This document shows positions 34,635 to 44,150 of a DNA stretch of 64,000 nt, piece by piece. Location of the stretch: NCBI RefSeq assembly GCF_002584535.1, contig NZ_NUOT01000074.1, forward strand, positions 39,890 to 103,889, given 5' to 3'. Within the stretch, counting starts at the first letter, position 1; each line of letters begins with the position of its first letter. Both the position numbers and the translations under genes were made by a program. The notes beneath the pieces are model-generated. The model did not search any database, was not told the DNA's origin, and saw nothing but the letters and a program-made list of their open reading frames with translations. The stretch comes from Bacillus cereus. Its GTDB lineage: Bacteria; Bacillota; Bacilli; Bacillales; Bacillaceae_G.

Positions 34635-35123
34635 TTATTGTTGTTTTTCATATATGTGATAGTAGTATGTATATGGATTCTTTTCGTCCGTAACGCCTTT
34701 TTCTACAAAAACTTCTTTCCACTCTTTCATATTCATTTCTGGGAAGAAAGTATCCCCTCCAAATGAATGGTGAATCTTCGTTATATAAAGTTTGTTTACA
34801 TATGGTAAAAATAATTCGTAAATTTGCGCTCCGCCAAATATGAAAATTTCTTCCTCATTTTTACATAGCTCAAATACTTCTTCTACTGAATGCGCAATTT
34901 CACAACCTTCTACATGATAATTCATATTACGCGTTACAATAATATTTCGTCTTCCTGGAAGTGGCCTTCCGATTGCCTCATAATTTTTTCTTCCCATAAT
35001 AAGTGAGTGACCCATTGTTGTCTTCTTAACATATTGCAATTCACTTGGTAAATGCCATGGTAACTTATTATCCTTACCGATAACTTTTTCTTCATCCATT
35101 GCGACCATAAATGAAATAATCAT
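34635..35123 (-). CDS. folA: Dihydrofolate reductase
   Basis: A 162-aa enzyme reducing dihydrofolate to tetrahydrofolate with NADPH. MIISFMVAMDEEKVIGKDNKLPWHLP (in two parts) is the classical N-terminus with Met-20 loop, PWHLP and the acidic substrate residue Glu 27 in LPSELQY; MGRKNYEAIGRPLPGR and IFGGAQIYELFLPYVN bind NADPH. Placed 20 nt after thyA on the same transcript, the usual pairing because ThyA produces dihydrofolate. AAAAGGAGATG supports the start. Confidence 0.96.
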   Translation of the reverse strand: MIISFMVAMDEEKVIGKDNKLPWHLPSELQYVKKTTMGHSLIMGRKNYEAIGRPLPGRRNIIVTRNMNYHVEGCEIAHSVEEVFELCKNEEEIFIFGGAQIYELFLPYVNKLYITKIHHSFGGDTFFPEMNMKEWKEVFVEKGVTDEKNPYTYYYHIYEKQQ

Positions 35124-35143
35124 ATTTTCATCTCCTTTTATGT

Positions 35144-36100
35144 TTACACTGCGACAGGCGCTTTAATTGCAGGATGTGGATCATAGCCTTCTAATGTTAA
35201 ATCCTCCATTTCAAAATCAAAAACAGACTTTACATCTGCATTCAATTTTAACGTCGGGAATGGGCGTGGTTCACGCGCTAATTGCTTTTCCACTTGCTCG
35301 AAATGATTTGTGTAGATATGCGCGTCTCCAATTGTATGAACAAACTCTCCTACTTCTAAGCCACATTCATGCGCAATTAAATGTGTTAGCAACGAATAGC
35401 TTGCAATATTAAATGGAATGCCAAGGAAAATATCACCGCTTCGTTGATACAACTGACATGATAGTTTTCCGTCTGCTACGTAAAACTGGAATAGCGTGTG
35501 ACATGGAGGCAATGCCATGCTTGGCACATCTTCAGGATTCCATGCAGAAACGAGTAAACGACGAGAATCTGGTGTTTTCTTAATCATTTCAATTACATCT
35601 TTTAACTGATCAAGTGTTTCTCCAGCTGTTGTTTTCCACGCGCGCCATTGCTTTCCATACACATCTCCTAAAGAACCATATTGCTTTGCAAAATCATCAT
35701 CTTCTAATACATTCTTTTTAAACAATTCCATTTGCTCATCATAGTGTTTCTTAAATTCTTCATCCTGCTGAGAACGAAGTCCAAAGTCTGTCATATCTGG
35801 TCCTTTATAAGAATCACTTTCCACCCAGTTTTTAAACGCCCATTCATTCCAAATATTATTGTTATTTTGAAGCAAATAACGAATGTTTGTATCACCTTTC
35901 ATAAACCAAAGAAGCTCACTGGCTACTAAGCGGAATGGTACACGTTTTGTCGTTAATAAAGGAAATCCTTCACTAAGGTTAAAACGCATTTGATATCCAA
36001 ATACAGATACAGTCCCTGTTCCTGTACGATCTTCTTTTTTTGTACCATGCTCCATAACATGGCGGCATAAATTTAAGTATTCATATTCAGCATGTTTCAT
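35144..36100 (-). CDS. thyA: Thymidylate synthase
   Basis: A 318-aa enzyme that methylates dUMP to dTMP using methylene-tetrahydrofolate. [19 protein letters not shown] at the start, [18 protein letters not shown] for phosphate binding, the catalytic Cys in [33 protein letters not shown] (Arg/Asn contacts) and the C-terminal [13 protein letters not shown] are all present. It belongs to the long (about 318 aa) ThyA/ThyB type with the extra insert near residues 90-145. ATG 36100 follows AGAGGG; longer frames upstream are not preferred. folA follows directly. Confidence 0.96.
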   Translation of the reverse strand: MKHAEYEYLNLCRHVMEHGTKKEDRTGTGTVSVFGYQMRFNLSEGFPLLTTKRVPFRLVASELLWFMKGDTNIRYLLQNNNNIWNEWAFKNWVESDSYKGPDMTDFGLRSQQDEEFKKHYDEQMELFKKNVLEDDDFAKQYGSLGDVYGKQWRAWKTTAGETLDQLKDVIEMIKKTPDSRRLLVSAWNPEDVPSMALPPCHTLFQFYVADGKLSCQLYQRSGDIFLGIPFNIASYSLLTHLIAHECGLEVGEFVHTIGDAHIYTNHFEQVEKQLAREPRPFPTLKLNADVKSVFDFEMEDLTLEGYDPHPAIKAPVAV

Positions 36101-36357
36101 ATGTAAGAAAAACCCTCTTTCGCATCTATTTCCTATATGGAGTTTATCATACAAAAAATAATTCTGCATGCAAAACTCTCCGTAAAACATATAAAAAAAC
36201 ATTTCAATATAATAAGTATTAACTGAATTTTAATTTGGAATCTCAATTTTAATGAATCTTACAAAATTCTTAACTTTTCATCTTTTCAGAGGGATTTAAC
36301 TTCTTATCAAAGAAAATATAGTGCGGAAGTATAAAATAATATTTGGAGGTTAGAAGC

Positions 36358-37815
36358 ATGAGTAAAACAAAAATCCCTGTTGTTTGTACATTACAAACAA
36401 CAATTGAAAAAATGATGAAAGATTTACACGTCCCTGGGGCTGCTGTAGCAGTAATAAAAGATAGTGAGGTCATTGTTTCAGAAGGATTTGGCTATCGAAA
36501 TTTAGAACAGAAAGAGCCGGTTACTCCTCAAACACATTTTGCAATTGGATCTGCGACAAAAGCGTTTGGTACGCTTTCTTTAAGCTTATTAGCAGGGCAG
36601 AAAAAGTTTGATTGGGATGCTCCTGTCCAAGCTTATATTCCTACATTCTCTTTATCCGATGTATTTGCAAGCTCGCAAATTACAGCTCGAGATTTAGCTT
36701 CCCACCGCTCTGGCGTAAGTCGTCATGATGCTCTTTGGTACAACTCTTCCTTAAAGCGAAAAGAACTCGTTGAAAAAATAAAACATTTATCACTCGATGC
36801 TCCATTCCGTACCGCTTTCTTATATAACAATTTAATGTATGCAACAATTAGCTATATGGTAGAAAACATTACAGATCGGACATGGGAACAATACGCCAAA
36901 GAACATATATTAGAACCACTTCAAATGGAACAAACAAACTTCTCTGTCATAGACTCACAAGATACGAATGACTATGCTTTTCCTTACGTTGAGAAAGATG
37001 GGGAAATACAAGAAGTACCATTCCGTAATATTGACACTGTAGGAGCTGCTGGATGCATCAATTCTACAATTGAAGATATGGCAAATTGGGTGCTGTTCCA
37101 TCTAAATCAAGGAAAAATTGGAGAGCATGAATTACTATCTTCTGAACTACTACAACAAATGTATACACCGCACAATACAATTCCTGATCAACCTATTTTA
37201 TCTACACCTGAATCTCCATTAAATAGTTATGGTCTTGGCTGGTTTATTAGTGCTTATCGAGGTTATAAAGTGATCCATCACGGCGGAAATATCGATGGTT
37301 TTACAGCACTTGTTTCATTCATTCCAAAAGAAAATATAGGTCTTGTTATATTAACCAACTCTGGAAATACATTACTTCCTAGTTATCTTGCAAATCAAAT
37401 TTATGATGAACTCCTTGGATTAGAAACAATTGATTGGCATAAGCGCGCTATAGAAGACACCGCTAAATTGAAGGAAATGATGAAAGAAGTAAACCAATCA
37501 CTTCCAGAGCAAGTAAAAGGAACAGTGCCTTCTCATACATTAGGAGACTATACTGGAACATTTGAACATCCAGCTTATGGAACACTAGAAGTATATAAGC
37601 AAAATGAAGAGTTATCTTTACAATTTACAGAAATGAAAGTCCAATTACAGCATTATCACTACGATATGTTTTGTGCAACATTAGACTTATTCCAAACAGA
37701 AATGAATGTGTTGCTTGCTTATGAGATGAATACAAATGGGGAATTCCAAGCGATTCAATTACACGTACCAGTTATGTTAAGTACACAACCTCTAGCATTT
37801 ACAAAAATAAAATAA
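36358..37815 (+). CDS. Serine hydrolase of the beta-lactamase class C / PBP4* family
   Basis: A 485-aa protein with the SxxK motif in AIGSATKAFG (Ser near 66), a Tyr-x-Asn in LYNNLMYATI, and HHGGNIDGFT in place of KTG, followed by a C-terminal lipocalin-like extension (about 385-485). No signal peptide is present, so it is likely cytoplasmic, acting as an esterase or D-amino peptidase rather than a true beta-lactamase. ATG 36358 lies 9 nt after GGAGG. Divergent from thyA-folA. Confidence 0.88.
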   Translation: MSKTKIPVVCTLQTTIEKMMKDLHVPGAAVAVIKDSEVIVSEGFGYRNLEQKEPVTPQTHFAIGSATKAFGTLSLSLLAGQKKFDWDAPVQAYIPTFSLSDVFASSQITARDLASHRSGVSRHDALWYNSSLKRKELVEKIKHLSLDAPFRTAFLYNNLMYATISYMVENITDRTWEQYAKEHILEPLQMEQTNFSVIDSQDTNDYAFPYVEKDGEIQEVPFRNIDTVGAAGCINSTIEDMANWVLFHLNQGKIGEHELLSSELLQQMYTPHNTIPDQPILSTPESPLNSYGLGWFISAYRGYKVIHHGGNIDGFTALVSFIPKENIGLVILTNSGNTLLPSYLANQIYDELLGLETIDWHKRAIEDTAKLKEMMKEVNQSLPEQVKGTVPSHTLGDYTGTFEHPAYGTLEVYKQNEELSLQFTEMKVQLQHYHYDMFCATLDLFQTEMNVLLAYEMNTNGEFQAIQLHVPVMLSTQPLAFTKIK

Positions 37816-37830
37816 AAATACCGATATACA

Positions 37831-37864
37831 AAATAGAGGGAGTACTATACTTCCCTCTATTTTT
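37831..37864 (+). terminator. Terminator of the serine hydrolase gene
   Basis: AATAGAGGGA/TCCCTCTATT stem with TTTTATT tail. Confidence 0.88.
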
Positions 37865-38004
37865 ATTGTTCTAACCGAGCCCACATTTCAACATTAGGCG
37901 TATAAGAAACTTCTACGACAAAACCGTTCGAATCATAAAAATCCACTGTATATTGGTTACCCAAAATTCAATGTGATAAATACCTGGTTCAAACTGCTGC
38001 ATCC
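37863..38004 (-). pseudogene. Frameshifted remnant, VOC-like protein C-terminus
   Basis: On the minus strand MQQFEPGIYHIEFW is followed, one frame over, by NQYTVDFYDSNGFVVEVSY and TPNVEMWARLEQ with stop at 37863. The pattern (HIEF, then D..G..VEV) looks like the last half of a glyoxalase-fold protein with one frameshift near 37960. Too short to assign further. Confidence 0.5.
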
Positions 38005-38022
38005 CCTTTTCTTTCTATCATT

Positions 38023-38655
38023 TTAATACATTGACTCAACGACATGTAAAATTTCATTCGGTGTATTTACCATATAATCTGGAGAATCTTCCTTGACCGT
38101 TTCTATCACATCATATCCCCATCCAACCCATATCACATTTACTCCAACTTTTTTACATGCAACAATATCTCGTTGTTCATCTCCAACATATAACATATCT
38201 TTTTCTGTTATTTTTTTTGTTTTTAAAAATTTCTTGATGATTTTATCTTTACCAAACAGATTTTTCGAACAAAAAACTTCTTGAATATTTTCTATTTGAT
38301 TATTATGTAAAAACGTTCTAATATGCTCTTCTGAATTAGAAGATATTACTGCTATTTTATACCCCTTCCTATCTAATTCATCTAATACTTCCTTCATTCC
38401 ATGAAATAAAACTAAATCTTTAATAGCTGGCTGATATAGCTTATAAAATTCTAGCGCTAATACAGGTAATTTATACAGTGGTACATGCAGCTGTTTACAT
38501 CTTTCCGGAATAGATAACTTTCTCAAAGGCTCAATTTCTTCTTCACTTACTGTTTTATACCCATGTTTTTCAGCAAGTTGATTATAAATAGGCACAAATA
38601 TATCTTGTGAATCTACTAATGTACCATCAAAGTCAAATACAATATATTTCAACAT
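38023..38655 (-). CDS. HAD-superfamily hydrolase, phosphoglycolate phosphatase-like
   Basis: A 210-aa phosphatase of HAD subfamily I. Motif I DFDGTLVDSQD with both catalytic Asp, motif II ISSNSEEHIRTF (Ser/Thr), Lys in SKNLFGKDKII and motif III YVGDEQRDIVACKKVG are intact; an alpha-helical cap (about 15-85) follows motif I. The substrate is probably a small phosphate ester. ATG 38655 sits behind AAAGGAGTATTC. Not co-transcribed with ypjP, which has its own terminator. Confidence 0.88.
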   Translation of the reverse strand: MLKYIVFDFDGTLVDSQDIFVPIYNQLAEKHGYKTVSEEEIEPLRKLSIPERCKQLHVPLYKLPVLALEFYKLYQPAIKDLVLFHGMKEVLDELDRKGYKIAVISSNSEEHIRTFLHNNQIENIQEVFCSKNLFGKDKIIKKFLKTKKITEKDMLYVGDEQRDIVACKKVGVNVIWVGWGYDVIETVKEDSPDYMVNTPNEILHVVESMY

Positions 38656-38747
38656 AATGAATACTCCTTTATCCTCTTTTTCAAACAAATCTAAACATCA
38701 TTCTATTCGCTGTTAAGGCCTACTTCACCTTCACATCTATAAAAACA

Positions 38748-38780
38748 AAAAAGAACAAGGGCATCGCCCTTGTTCTTTTT
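38748..38780 (-). terminator. Terminator of ypjP
   Basis: AAAAGAACAAGGGC/GCCCTTGTTCTTTT stem. Confidence 0.9.
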
Positions 38781-38782
38781 CA

Positions 38783-39358
38783 CTAAGACAGCCATTTCGG
38801 CGGCATATTCGTATTCCAATAAATATCTCCTAGCTCATGGTGCGCTGTATAACCATCATCAAAGCGGTGGTAATGGAAATTAAAATAATATCCATTTTGC
38901 GGTGGATGATCACGTCTTACATGAAAACGCAGTAAGTCGTTTCCTGTTTTTGTGTCATATACATGAAAAATCTTTTCATTATTACCACCTGCTGGTTTTT
39001 GTGAAATTGCTAATGATTGTAATGACTCTTCTGGTAAATCTGTAGCAAGCTCTGCAATTGCCTCTTCTATTTTAGGTAAAATAATATCTTTAAACTCATC
39101 TTCAATGACAGGACCGATTTTAGAACCAAACTTTTGCATAGATTGTTTTTCAGCCTCTTGCATTGCATATGTGATAAAGGTATCTGCGGTTAACCTCTCA
39201 CGATCTTGTTCATATGTATAGGACGTCTGCTCCAAATTTTGTTGCCTTGTAGGCTTGTCCGCTTTTGCATTATCAAGCAAAATAGAAGGAGGCGTCACTA
39301 AGCCAAATGTAAACACAGTAATTAATGCGACTAACGTTTTTCTAAACCAATTTGGCAT
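38783..39358 (-). CDS. ypjP: YpjP-like protein
   Basis: A 191-aa exported protein: signal-like N-terminus MPNWFRKTLVALITVFTFGL, then a helical stretch (TFITYAMQEAEKQSMQKFG) and a C-terminal domain with FHVRRDHPPQNGYYFNFHYH and LGDIYWNTNMPPKW. In Bacillus subtilis ypjP lies next to thymidylate synthase and dihydrofolate reductase genes, and here it lies 2.5 kb from them, which supports the name. The function is unknown. GGAGGGAATAAAAA precedes the ATG. Confidence 0.8.
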   Translation of the reverse strand: MPNWFRKTLVALITVFTFGLVTPPSILLDNAKADKPTRQQNLEQTSYTYEQDRERLTADTFITYAMQEAEKQSMQKFGSKIGPVIEDEFKDIILPKIEEAIAELATDLPEESLQSLAISQKPAGGNNEKIFHVYDTKTGNDLLRFHVRRDHPPQNGYYFNFHYHRFDDGYTAHHELGDIYWNTNMPPKWLS

Positions 39359-39536
39359 TTTTTATTCCCTCCTCTTTCACTACTTATATTTCTATAACGG
39401 TTGTTTCTTCCATTATACAAAATGATGCTAATTTTTGCACTTTACAAATTTATTAATTTTCATATTTTTTTCATTTGAATATGGAATAGTAAGATTTCAT
39501 ACAATATAAATACAACTATAGTGAGGAGGATTTTTT

Positions 39537-39614
39537 ATGACTCTAGATGTCATGTACTCCGTCGTAAGCATTTTTGTTCTCTTATATTTTATTTACCAGT
39601 CTATTACAGATTAA
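39537..39614 (+). CDS. Membrane micropeptide, 25 aa
   Basis: MTLDVMYSVVSIFVLLYFIY then QSITD: one hydrophobic helix. The ribosome site is excellent (GAGGAGGA, 7 nt before ATG) and a terminator follows directly, so it looks like a free-standing expressed small gene. Family not recognised. Confidence 0.6.
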   Translation: MTLDVMYSVVSIFVLLYFIYQSITD

Positions 39615-39638
39615 AAAAGAGCCATTCTGGCTCTTTTT
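39613..39638. terminator. Bidirectional terminator
   Basis: AAAAAGAGCCA/TGGCTCTTTTT stem between the micropeptide and the ABC permease gene. Confidence 0.88.
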
Positions 39639-40835
39639 CTATGGCAAAAATACAATCCAGCCTATTACGATTAATAAGAAAATACCAATGATGATAGCTG
39701 GTAATAAATAAAACTGTGCGAGTATAACTGTTCCATAAATCAAAACAGCTGGAATAAACAAACACATCGTTGCCCTTCCTTTTAACCATAATAACTTCCC
39801 TTGCTCACAATACAATTGGAGAAACATTTTCTTTGCAAACTCATTCCATTGATCACCAGAATAACGTGCAATTGCAACACAGGAAAATACGATAATAATA
39901 AGCGCAATCCACCATGGTGTTACTTTTATAGATGTTGCACTCATCAAGATAATTTTAATATAAAAACTTAAAGAAGTACCTGATCGAAAATACTCCTTTA
40001 TAAATGATTCAATAATACGCGAATCCGATTTTTTTCCCAGTATATGCTTCGAGCGTGGAAACAACCATGGTCTTGAATTATTACTTGGCTTCGTAGTTTG
40101 ACCACTAAAGTGCATAATTTCCCTCGTCCAGCGCATACTCTCTTCCTTTTCTTTTTCAACTTCCTTAAAAAAGAAACGTTGATAGTTCATTTTTTGTTTT
40201 ATCAATATCAAACTAATTCCAATCAATGCAATGATAAATAACACTGCATATACTGGATGTTTAAAACCTAAAAACACACCACTTCCCAAGCAAATAAAAC
40301 TCATAAAAAATACGATAATCTTTACAATCCATGATACCCAGCGCTTTCCACCACGCACATCTATATATCTTACCAATAGTGATAACATGCACCGAAAAAC
40401 GGTAAAGGACAGCCAAAATAATACAACTTGTAAAAGAGAAGCCCCCATACTCTTAACCAATATAGGTAACATAATGAGCGTTACAATACTATTCATTATA
40501 CTTATTCGAATACATGTATATATCATTCCACACTTTATTAACTTTTGCATATGAACTGGATGTTGAATTAAAAACAGGCTATCTGCTTGTTCAAAAAACG
40601 AACGCATCCCTCTTGAATATGTAGCAAAGAAAAACACAAACAAACCTATTAAAAAATAAGCAGGTTCTTCAACTGTTAATTCTCGTGTCCATAATGAACG
40701 GTAATAGATTCCACTAAATATAACCGCTGGAATTATAATATATAGAGCTACCGTCCAATCCGTAACAGATCGAATCGATTTCCATTTCCTCTGCCATTCA
40801 TAACGTAACCTTTTATAAAATTGTTGTTTCATCAT
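39639..40835 (-). CDS. ABC transporter permease, EcsB/YthQ-like
   Basis: A 398-aa integral membrane protein with about eight hydrophobic segments in pairs (for example LIGLFVFFFATYSRG, IVKIIVFFMSFICLGSGVFL and, at the end, LPAIIIGIFLLIVIGWIVFLP). It partners the ATPase encoded immediately upstream, overlapping it by 23 nt. The pair resembles Bacillus subtilis YthP/YthQ, an EcsAB-type exporter. The substrate is not known. A cytoplasmic linker (about 215-270) is rich in Lys/Glu. Confidence 0.82.
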   Translation of the reverse strand: MMKQQFYKRLRYEWQRKWKSIRSVTDWTVALYIIIPAVIFSGIYYRSLWTRELTVEEPAYFLIGLFVFFFATYSRGMRSFFEQADSLFLIQHPVHMQKLIKCGMIYTCIRISIMNSIVTLIMLPILVKSMGASLLQVVLFWLSFTVFRCMLSLLVRYIDVRGGKRWVSWIVKIIVFFMSFICLGSGVFLGFKHPVYAVLFIIALIGISLILIKQKMNYQRFFFKEVEKEKEESMRWTREIMHFSGQTTKPSNNSRPWLFPRSKHILGKKSDSRIIESFIKEYFRSGTSLSFYIKIILMSATSIKVTPWWIALIIIVFSCVAIARYSGDQWNEFAKKMFLQLYCEQGKLLWLKGRATMCLFIPAVLIYGTVILAQFYLLPAIIIGIFLLIVIGWIVFLP

Positions 40836-41538
40836 GTTGTTCCCGCCTTACGATTGCATCAAAACAATCTAATAATGACCTTTCCGGCATTTCTGCTAAC
40901 GATTGAATCGTTTCTAAATTCCCATTTGCTACTAAAGTACCTTGTGAAATAAGTAAAAATCGTTCACATATTCTTTCGGCTGTATCCAATACGTGCGTAC
41001 AAAGTAAAATTCCTGCGCCTCGCTCTTTCTCTTTATATAAGAAATTTAAAAATTCTCGTGTTGCTACTGGATCTAATCCAATAAACGGCTCATCGATAAT
41101 ATAAAAGTCTGGTTCCGTTAAAAACGCTAAAATCAACATCGATTTTTGTTTCATACCTTTTGAAAAATTCGATAAATATTCGTGTTTATGCTTCTCCATT
41201 CGAAATGTATGTAAAAACTCCTGTGCCCGCTCCTCCCAGCTCCCTGCTTCACACCCACGTGCAGCCATTAACAATTCAATGTGCTCCCATAGCGTTAAGT
41301 AATCATAATATGTTGGATGTTCCGGTACATAGGCATACGGATTCTCTTTTTCACCAAATAAAATTTCGCCATCCATATGCGCAAGCAAGCCAAGCATTGA
41401 TTTAATCGTCGTACTTTTTCCAGCGCCATTTGCACCAATAAGAGCGACTAATTCACCTTTTCCAATTGAAAATGCTATGTCATGGATTGTTTTTTCTCCT
41501 GCTTCATAACCCGCCGATTGAATATTGACCTGTAACAA
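40813..41538 (-). CDS. ABC transporter ATP-binding protein, EcsA/YthP-like
   Basis: A 241-aa ATPase: Walker A GANGAGKSTT (about 36-45), a short signature LSNFSKGMKQK (divergent from LSGGQ, as usual for this branch), Walker B FYIIDEPFIGLD and the His in LLCTHVLDTAE. The first gene of a two-gene operon with the permease at 39639. The divergent signature and the partner indicate an exporter rather than an importer. The ATG follows GAAGAGGGGAAG. Confidence 0.9.
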   Translation of the reverse strand: MLQVNIQSAGYEAGEKTIHDIAFSIGKGELVALIGANGAGKSTTIKSMLGLLAHMDGEILFGEKENPYAYVPEHPTYYDYLTLWEHIELLMAARGCEAGSWEERAQEFLHTFRMEKHKHEYLSNFSKGMKQKSMLILAFLTEPDFYIIDEPFIGLDPVATREFLNFLYKEKERGAGILLCTHVLDTAERICERFLLISQGTLVANGNLETIQSLAEMPERSLLDCFDAIVRREQHDETTIL

Positions 41539-41726
41539 ATTACTTCCCCTCTTCCCACTTACAATAAAATCCAGGGGAATTATAACATATTTCCCCTTAA
41601 AATATCATTCTATATATCTAATATATTAAATATTCATATTCGTATTATTAGCAGGAAAAAACGATTTTTAACAGAATATTTAACATTTGGAGTTGTTAAT
41701 TTACATTTATAGATGGAGTTGAGAGA

Positions 41727-42158
41727 ATGGAATCTCACATTCGAAAAGCGACTGTGAATGATATAGAAGCACTTTGTTCACTCACGAAAGAATTAAAAGG
41801 CTCTAATATTTCTCATGTCGACATGCAAAACCGCTTACAATTTGTTGAAATGAGTCCGTTTGATTTCTTATATGTTTACGAAGAAGATAATGTGATATTC
41901 GGATTCCTCGGATTTCGCATACGAGAAAACTTAGAAGATGTAACACGATATGGGGAGATATCCATTATTAGTGTTGATCTGTCAGCACGCCGAAAAGGGA
42001 TTGGCCAAATTTTAATGGATTATGCAGAACAACTAGCAAAAAAACATAACTGTATTGGAACATGGCTTGTAAGTGGTACACAAAGAAAAGAAGCTCATCC
42101 GTTCTATAAAAAATTAGGCTACGAAGTAAATGGTTATCGATTTGTAAAATACTTTTAA
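41727..42158 (+). CDS. GNAT family N-acetyltransferase
   Basis: A 143-aa acetyl-CoA-dependent transferase with the pattern IRKATVNDIEALCSL at the N-terminus, GFLGFRIRENLEDVTRYG, the acetyl-CoA loop SARRKGIGQILMDYAE (R-x-x-G-x-G/A) and the terminal HPFYKKLGYEVNGYRFVK. The small substrate is unknown. A GTTGAGAGA sequence lies ahead of the ATG. The HAD gene follows 26 nt downstream, probably co-transcribed. Confidence 0.88.
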   Translation: MESHIRKATVNDIEALCSLTKELKGSNISHVDMQNRLQFVEMSPFDFLYVYEEDNVIFGFLGFRIRENLEDVTRYGEISIISVDLSARRKGIGQILMDYAEQLAKKHNCIGTWLVSGTQRKEAHPFYKKLGYEVNGYRFVKYF

Positions 42159-42184
42159 TCTACTAGCTGAAAGGAATTATTATT

Positions 42185-42724
42185 ATGACAAACATTCAAG
42201 CAATATTTATCGATCGTGATGGAACCATTGGAGGAGATACTACCGTACATTATCCTGGTGAATTTACCTTATTTCCCTTTACACATGACGCTTTACGTGC
42301 ATTAAAAGCACAGAATATAAAACTATTTTCCTTTACAAATCAACCTGGTATTGCTGATGGGAAAGCAACTATAGAAGATTTTATTCAAGAATTGGAATCA
42401 TTCGGTTTTGATGATGTATACCTTTGTCCTCACAGACATGGAGATGGATGTGAATGCCGAAAACCAAGTACAGGTATGCTCTTGCAAGCAGCAGAAAAAC
42501 ATGTGCTAGATTTAACAAAATGTATTGTCATCGGTGATCGCTGGACTGATATCGTTGCTGGTATAAATGTGAATGCAACAACGATCTTAGTTCAAACCGG
42601 AGCTGGATATGATGCTTTGCACACATATCGCGATAAATGGGCTGATATGGAACCAGATTATATTGCAGAAAACTTTCAAGATGCTGTCAACTGGATTCTG
42701 CTGCAACATATAATACAATTTTAA
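42185..42724 (+). CDS. HAD-IIIA family phosphatase (histidinol-phosphatase/GmhB-like)
   Basis: A 179-aa hydrolase: motif I FIDRDGTIGG with the nucleophile and acid Asp, motif II SFTNQPGIADG, a Cys/His zinc-type cluster CPHRHGDGCECRKPS as in GmhB-type enzymes, and motif III IGDRWTDIVAG. The spacing is that of HisB-N/GmhB phosphatases; the natural substrate may be a sugar or heptose-like bisphosphate (inferred). AAAGGAATTATT precedes the ATG, shortly after the acetyltransferase gene. Confidence 0.87.
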   Translation: MTNIQAIFIDRDGTIGGDTTVHYPGEFTLFPFTHDALRALKAQNIKLFSFTNQPGIADGKATIEDFIQELESFGFDDVYLCPHRHGDGCECRKPSTGMLLQAAEKHVLDLTKCIVIGDRWTDIVAGINVNATTILVQTGAGYDALHTYRDKWADMEPDYIAENFQDAVNWILLQHIIQF

Positions 42725-42757
42725 AGAATAACCTTCTTCTCAACAATTAGTACCACA

Positions 42758-42806
42758 TAAAAAGCTTAACACATTTATCAAGCGTAATATGTTAAGCTTT
42801 TTATTT
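42758..42806 (+). terminator. Terminator after the GNAT-HAD operon
   Basis: AAAAAGCTTAACA/TGTTAAGCTTTTT stem with a long loop and T-rich tail. Confidence 0.82.
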
Positions 42807-42822
42807 TTTATATACAAATATA

Positions 42823-43140
42823 CTAACAATCACAAATAATATTGTACGTTGTATTCATAGAAATTGGTACAATAACTGGGATAAAACCAAATGATTCACA
42901 TAAATAAACCCCTAATACTTCAACCATTTCAGCAAAAAATAAATATAGATTTCCTGGGCTCATGTAGAAATCAATTAATTGCACTGGCTTATCACAAGGT
43001 GTGGATTTAGGTATGGATTCTGTGGCAAAACAACTTCACCCTATCATATATAAGTTATAAGAACAGACGAGTTAGCTTGTACAATAGCAACATATGTTGA
43101 ATGATAGCGTTCTGTTTGTGTTTTCACCTGCATCCATATT
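42823..43140 (-). pseudogene. Decayed gene, unidentified
   Basis: Minus-strand text shows several in-frame stretches interrupted by stops and shifts: KTQTERYHSTYVAIVQANSS, VVLPQNPYLNPHLV, and DFYMSPGNLYLFFAEMVEVL continuing CESFGFIPVIVPISMNTTYN to a stop at 42823. The sequence is coding-like but broken at least twice. I do not recognise the family. The adjacent acetyltransferase gene is intact. Confidence 0.4.
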
Positions 43141-43144
43141 AACT

Positions 43145-43585
43145 TTAGAATGTTAGTTCATAATGAAAATAGCGATTATCCCTCAAATAACCATTTTCAG
43201 CATATAATCGCTGGGCTGATTTGTTATCTATTTCTGTTTGCAGTTTTAATCCTTTGGCGCCATTCTCTAATGCGAAGATTCTAGCTGCTTCTAATAATTT
43301 CTTTCCAATTCCAGCTCCGCGTTTACTTTCTTGTACAAAAAGGTCATTTAATATCCATAACTCTTTCATCGAAACCGATGAAAAAGAAGGGTACAATTGG
43401 GTAAATCCAAGGTATTGGCCATCCTCTACTGCTACAAAAATAATAGATTCTTCTCTTTCTATGCGATTACGCAAAAACATTTTTGCTTCTTCTACATTCG
43501 ATTCCTGTCTATAGAACATGCGATAATTATTAAATACAACCGCTAATCCATCTAAATCTGTAATTTTTGCTTCATATATTTTCAT
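43145..43585 (-). CDS. GNAT family N-acetyltransferase
   Basis: A 146-aa acetyltransferase with MKIYEAKITDLDGLAVVF, LYPSFSSVSMKELWILNDLF, the acetyl-CoA-binding loop SKRGAGIGKKLLEAA and KLQTEIDNKSAQRLYAENGYL, all usual GNAT motifs. ATG 43585 follows GGGAGCGG and overlaps the stop of trmO in an ATGA arrangement, so the two genes are translationally coupled. The substrate is unknown. Confidence 0.9.
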   Translation of the reverse strand: MKIYEAKITDLDGLAVVFNNYRMFYRQESNVEEAKMFLRNRIEREESIIFVAVEDGQYLGFTQLYPSFSSVSMKELWILNDLFVQESKRGAGIGKKLLEAARIFALENGAKGLKLQTEIDNKSAQRLYAENGYLRDNRYFHYELTF

Positions 43586-44055
43586 TTTGTTCCGCTCCCT
43601 TTCCAATACTCTTTCATAATGTTCGTTGCCCATTCGGGTTGTGTAATTCCATCATTCGGTACAAACTCTCTCATAACGGGTTTTATATCCAATATAGGTG
43701 TGCCATCAATTGCATCTAATCCTTCAACTACAATTGATTTTCCTTCTCGCCTTACAACTTTTGCAATTGTCGCTCCTAATCGATTTGGACGATTTTTCCC
43801 TCGCTGTGCAAAAATACCTACTTTCGGATATTCCTTATTATTTCGTGGATGTCTAGCCGAATATTGAATCTGTTCATCTTTCACTTTATGAAAATAAAAG
43901 ATTACTTCAATATGCGAAAAACTTTCAATTCCTTGTATACTCTCTTCTGCATATGCATCAGTTAACGTAATAAGAGATTGTACATCTCCCCATTCATCAT
44001 CCATTATCATTTTTCTTTCATTATGTACAAAAGCAATTGGCTGAAGTGAAAACAT
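43582..44055 (-). CDS. TrmO/TsaA-family tRNA methyltransferase
   Basis: A 157-aa protein with the TsaA beta-barrel signature: FVHNERKMI near the start, GIESFSHIEVIFYFH, RHPRNNKEYPKVGIFAQRG (the binding motif for S-adenosylmethionine) and KNRPNRLGATIAKVV. Characterised TrmO adds the N6 methyl of m6t6A37 in tRNA-Thr. The protein is shorter than the Escherichia coli enzyme but covers the catalytic barrel, as usual in Bacillus. First gene of a two-gene unit with the GNAT gene. Confidence 0.87.
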   Translation of the reverse strand: MFSLQPIAFVHNERKMIMDDEWGDVQSLITLTDAYAEESIQGIESFSHIEVIFYFHKVKDEQIQYSARHPRNNKEYPKVGIFAQRGKNRPNRLGATIAKVVRREGKSIVVEGLDAIDGTPILDIKPVMREFVPNDGITQPEWATNIMKEYWKGSGTK

Positions 44056-44150
44056 CCATACTCCCCCTTTTTGTAACCACTTTCATTATAAAATATTTTC
44101 TGAATGTTTTCCATCTATACAATCACATCAGTTTACATAATAAAATTATG

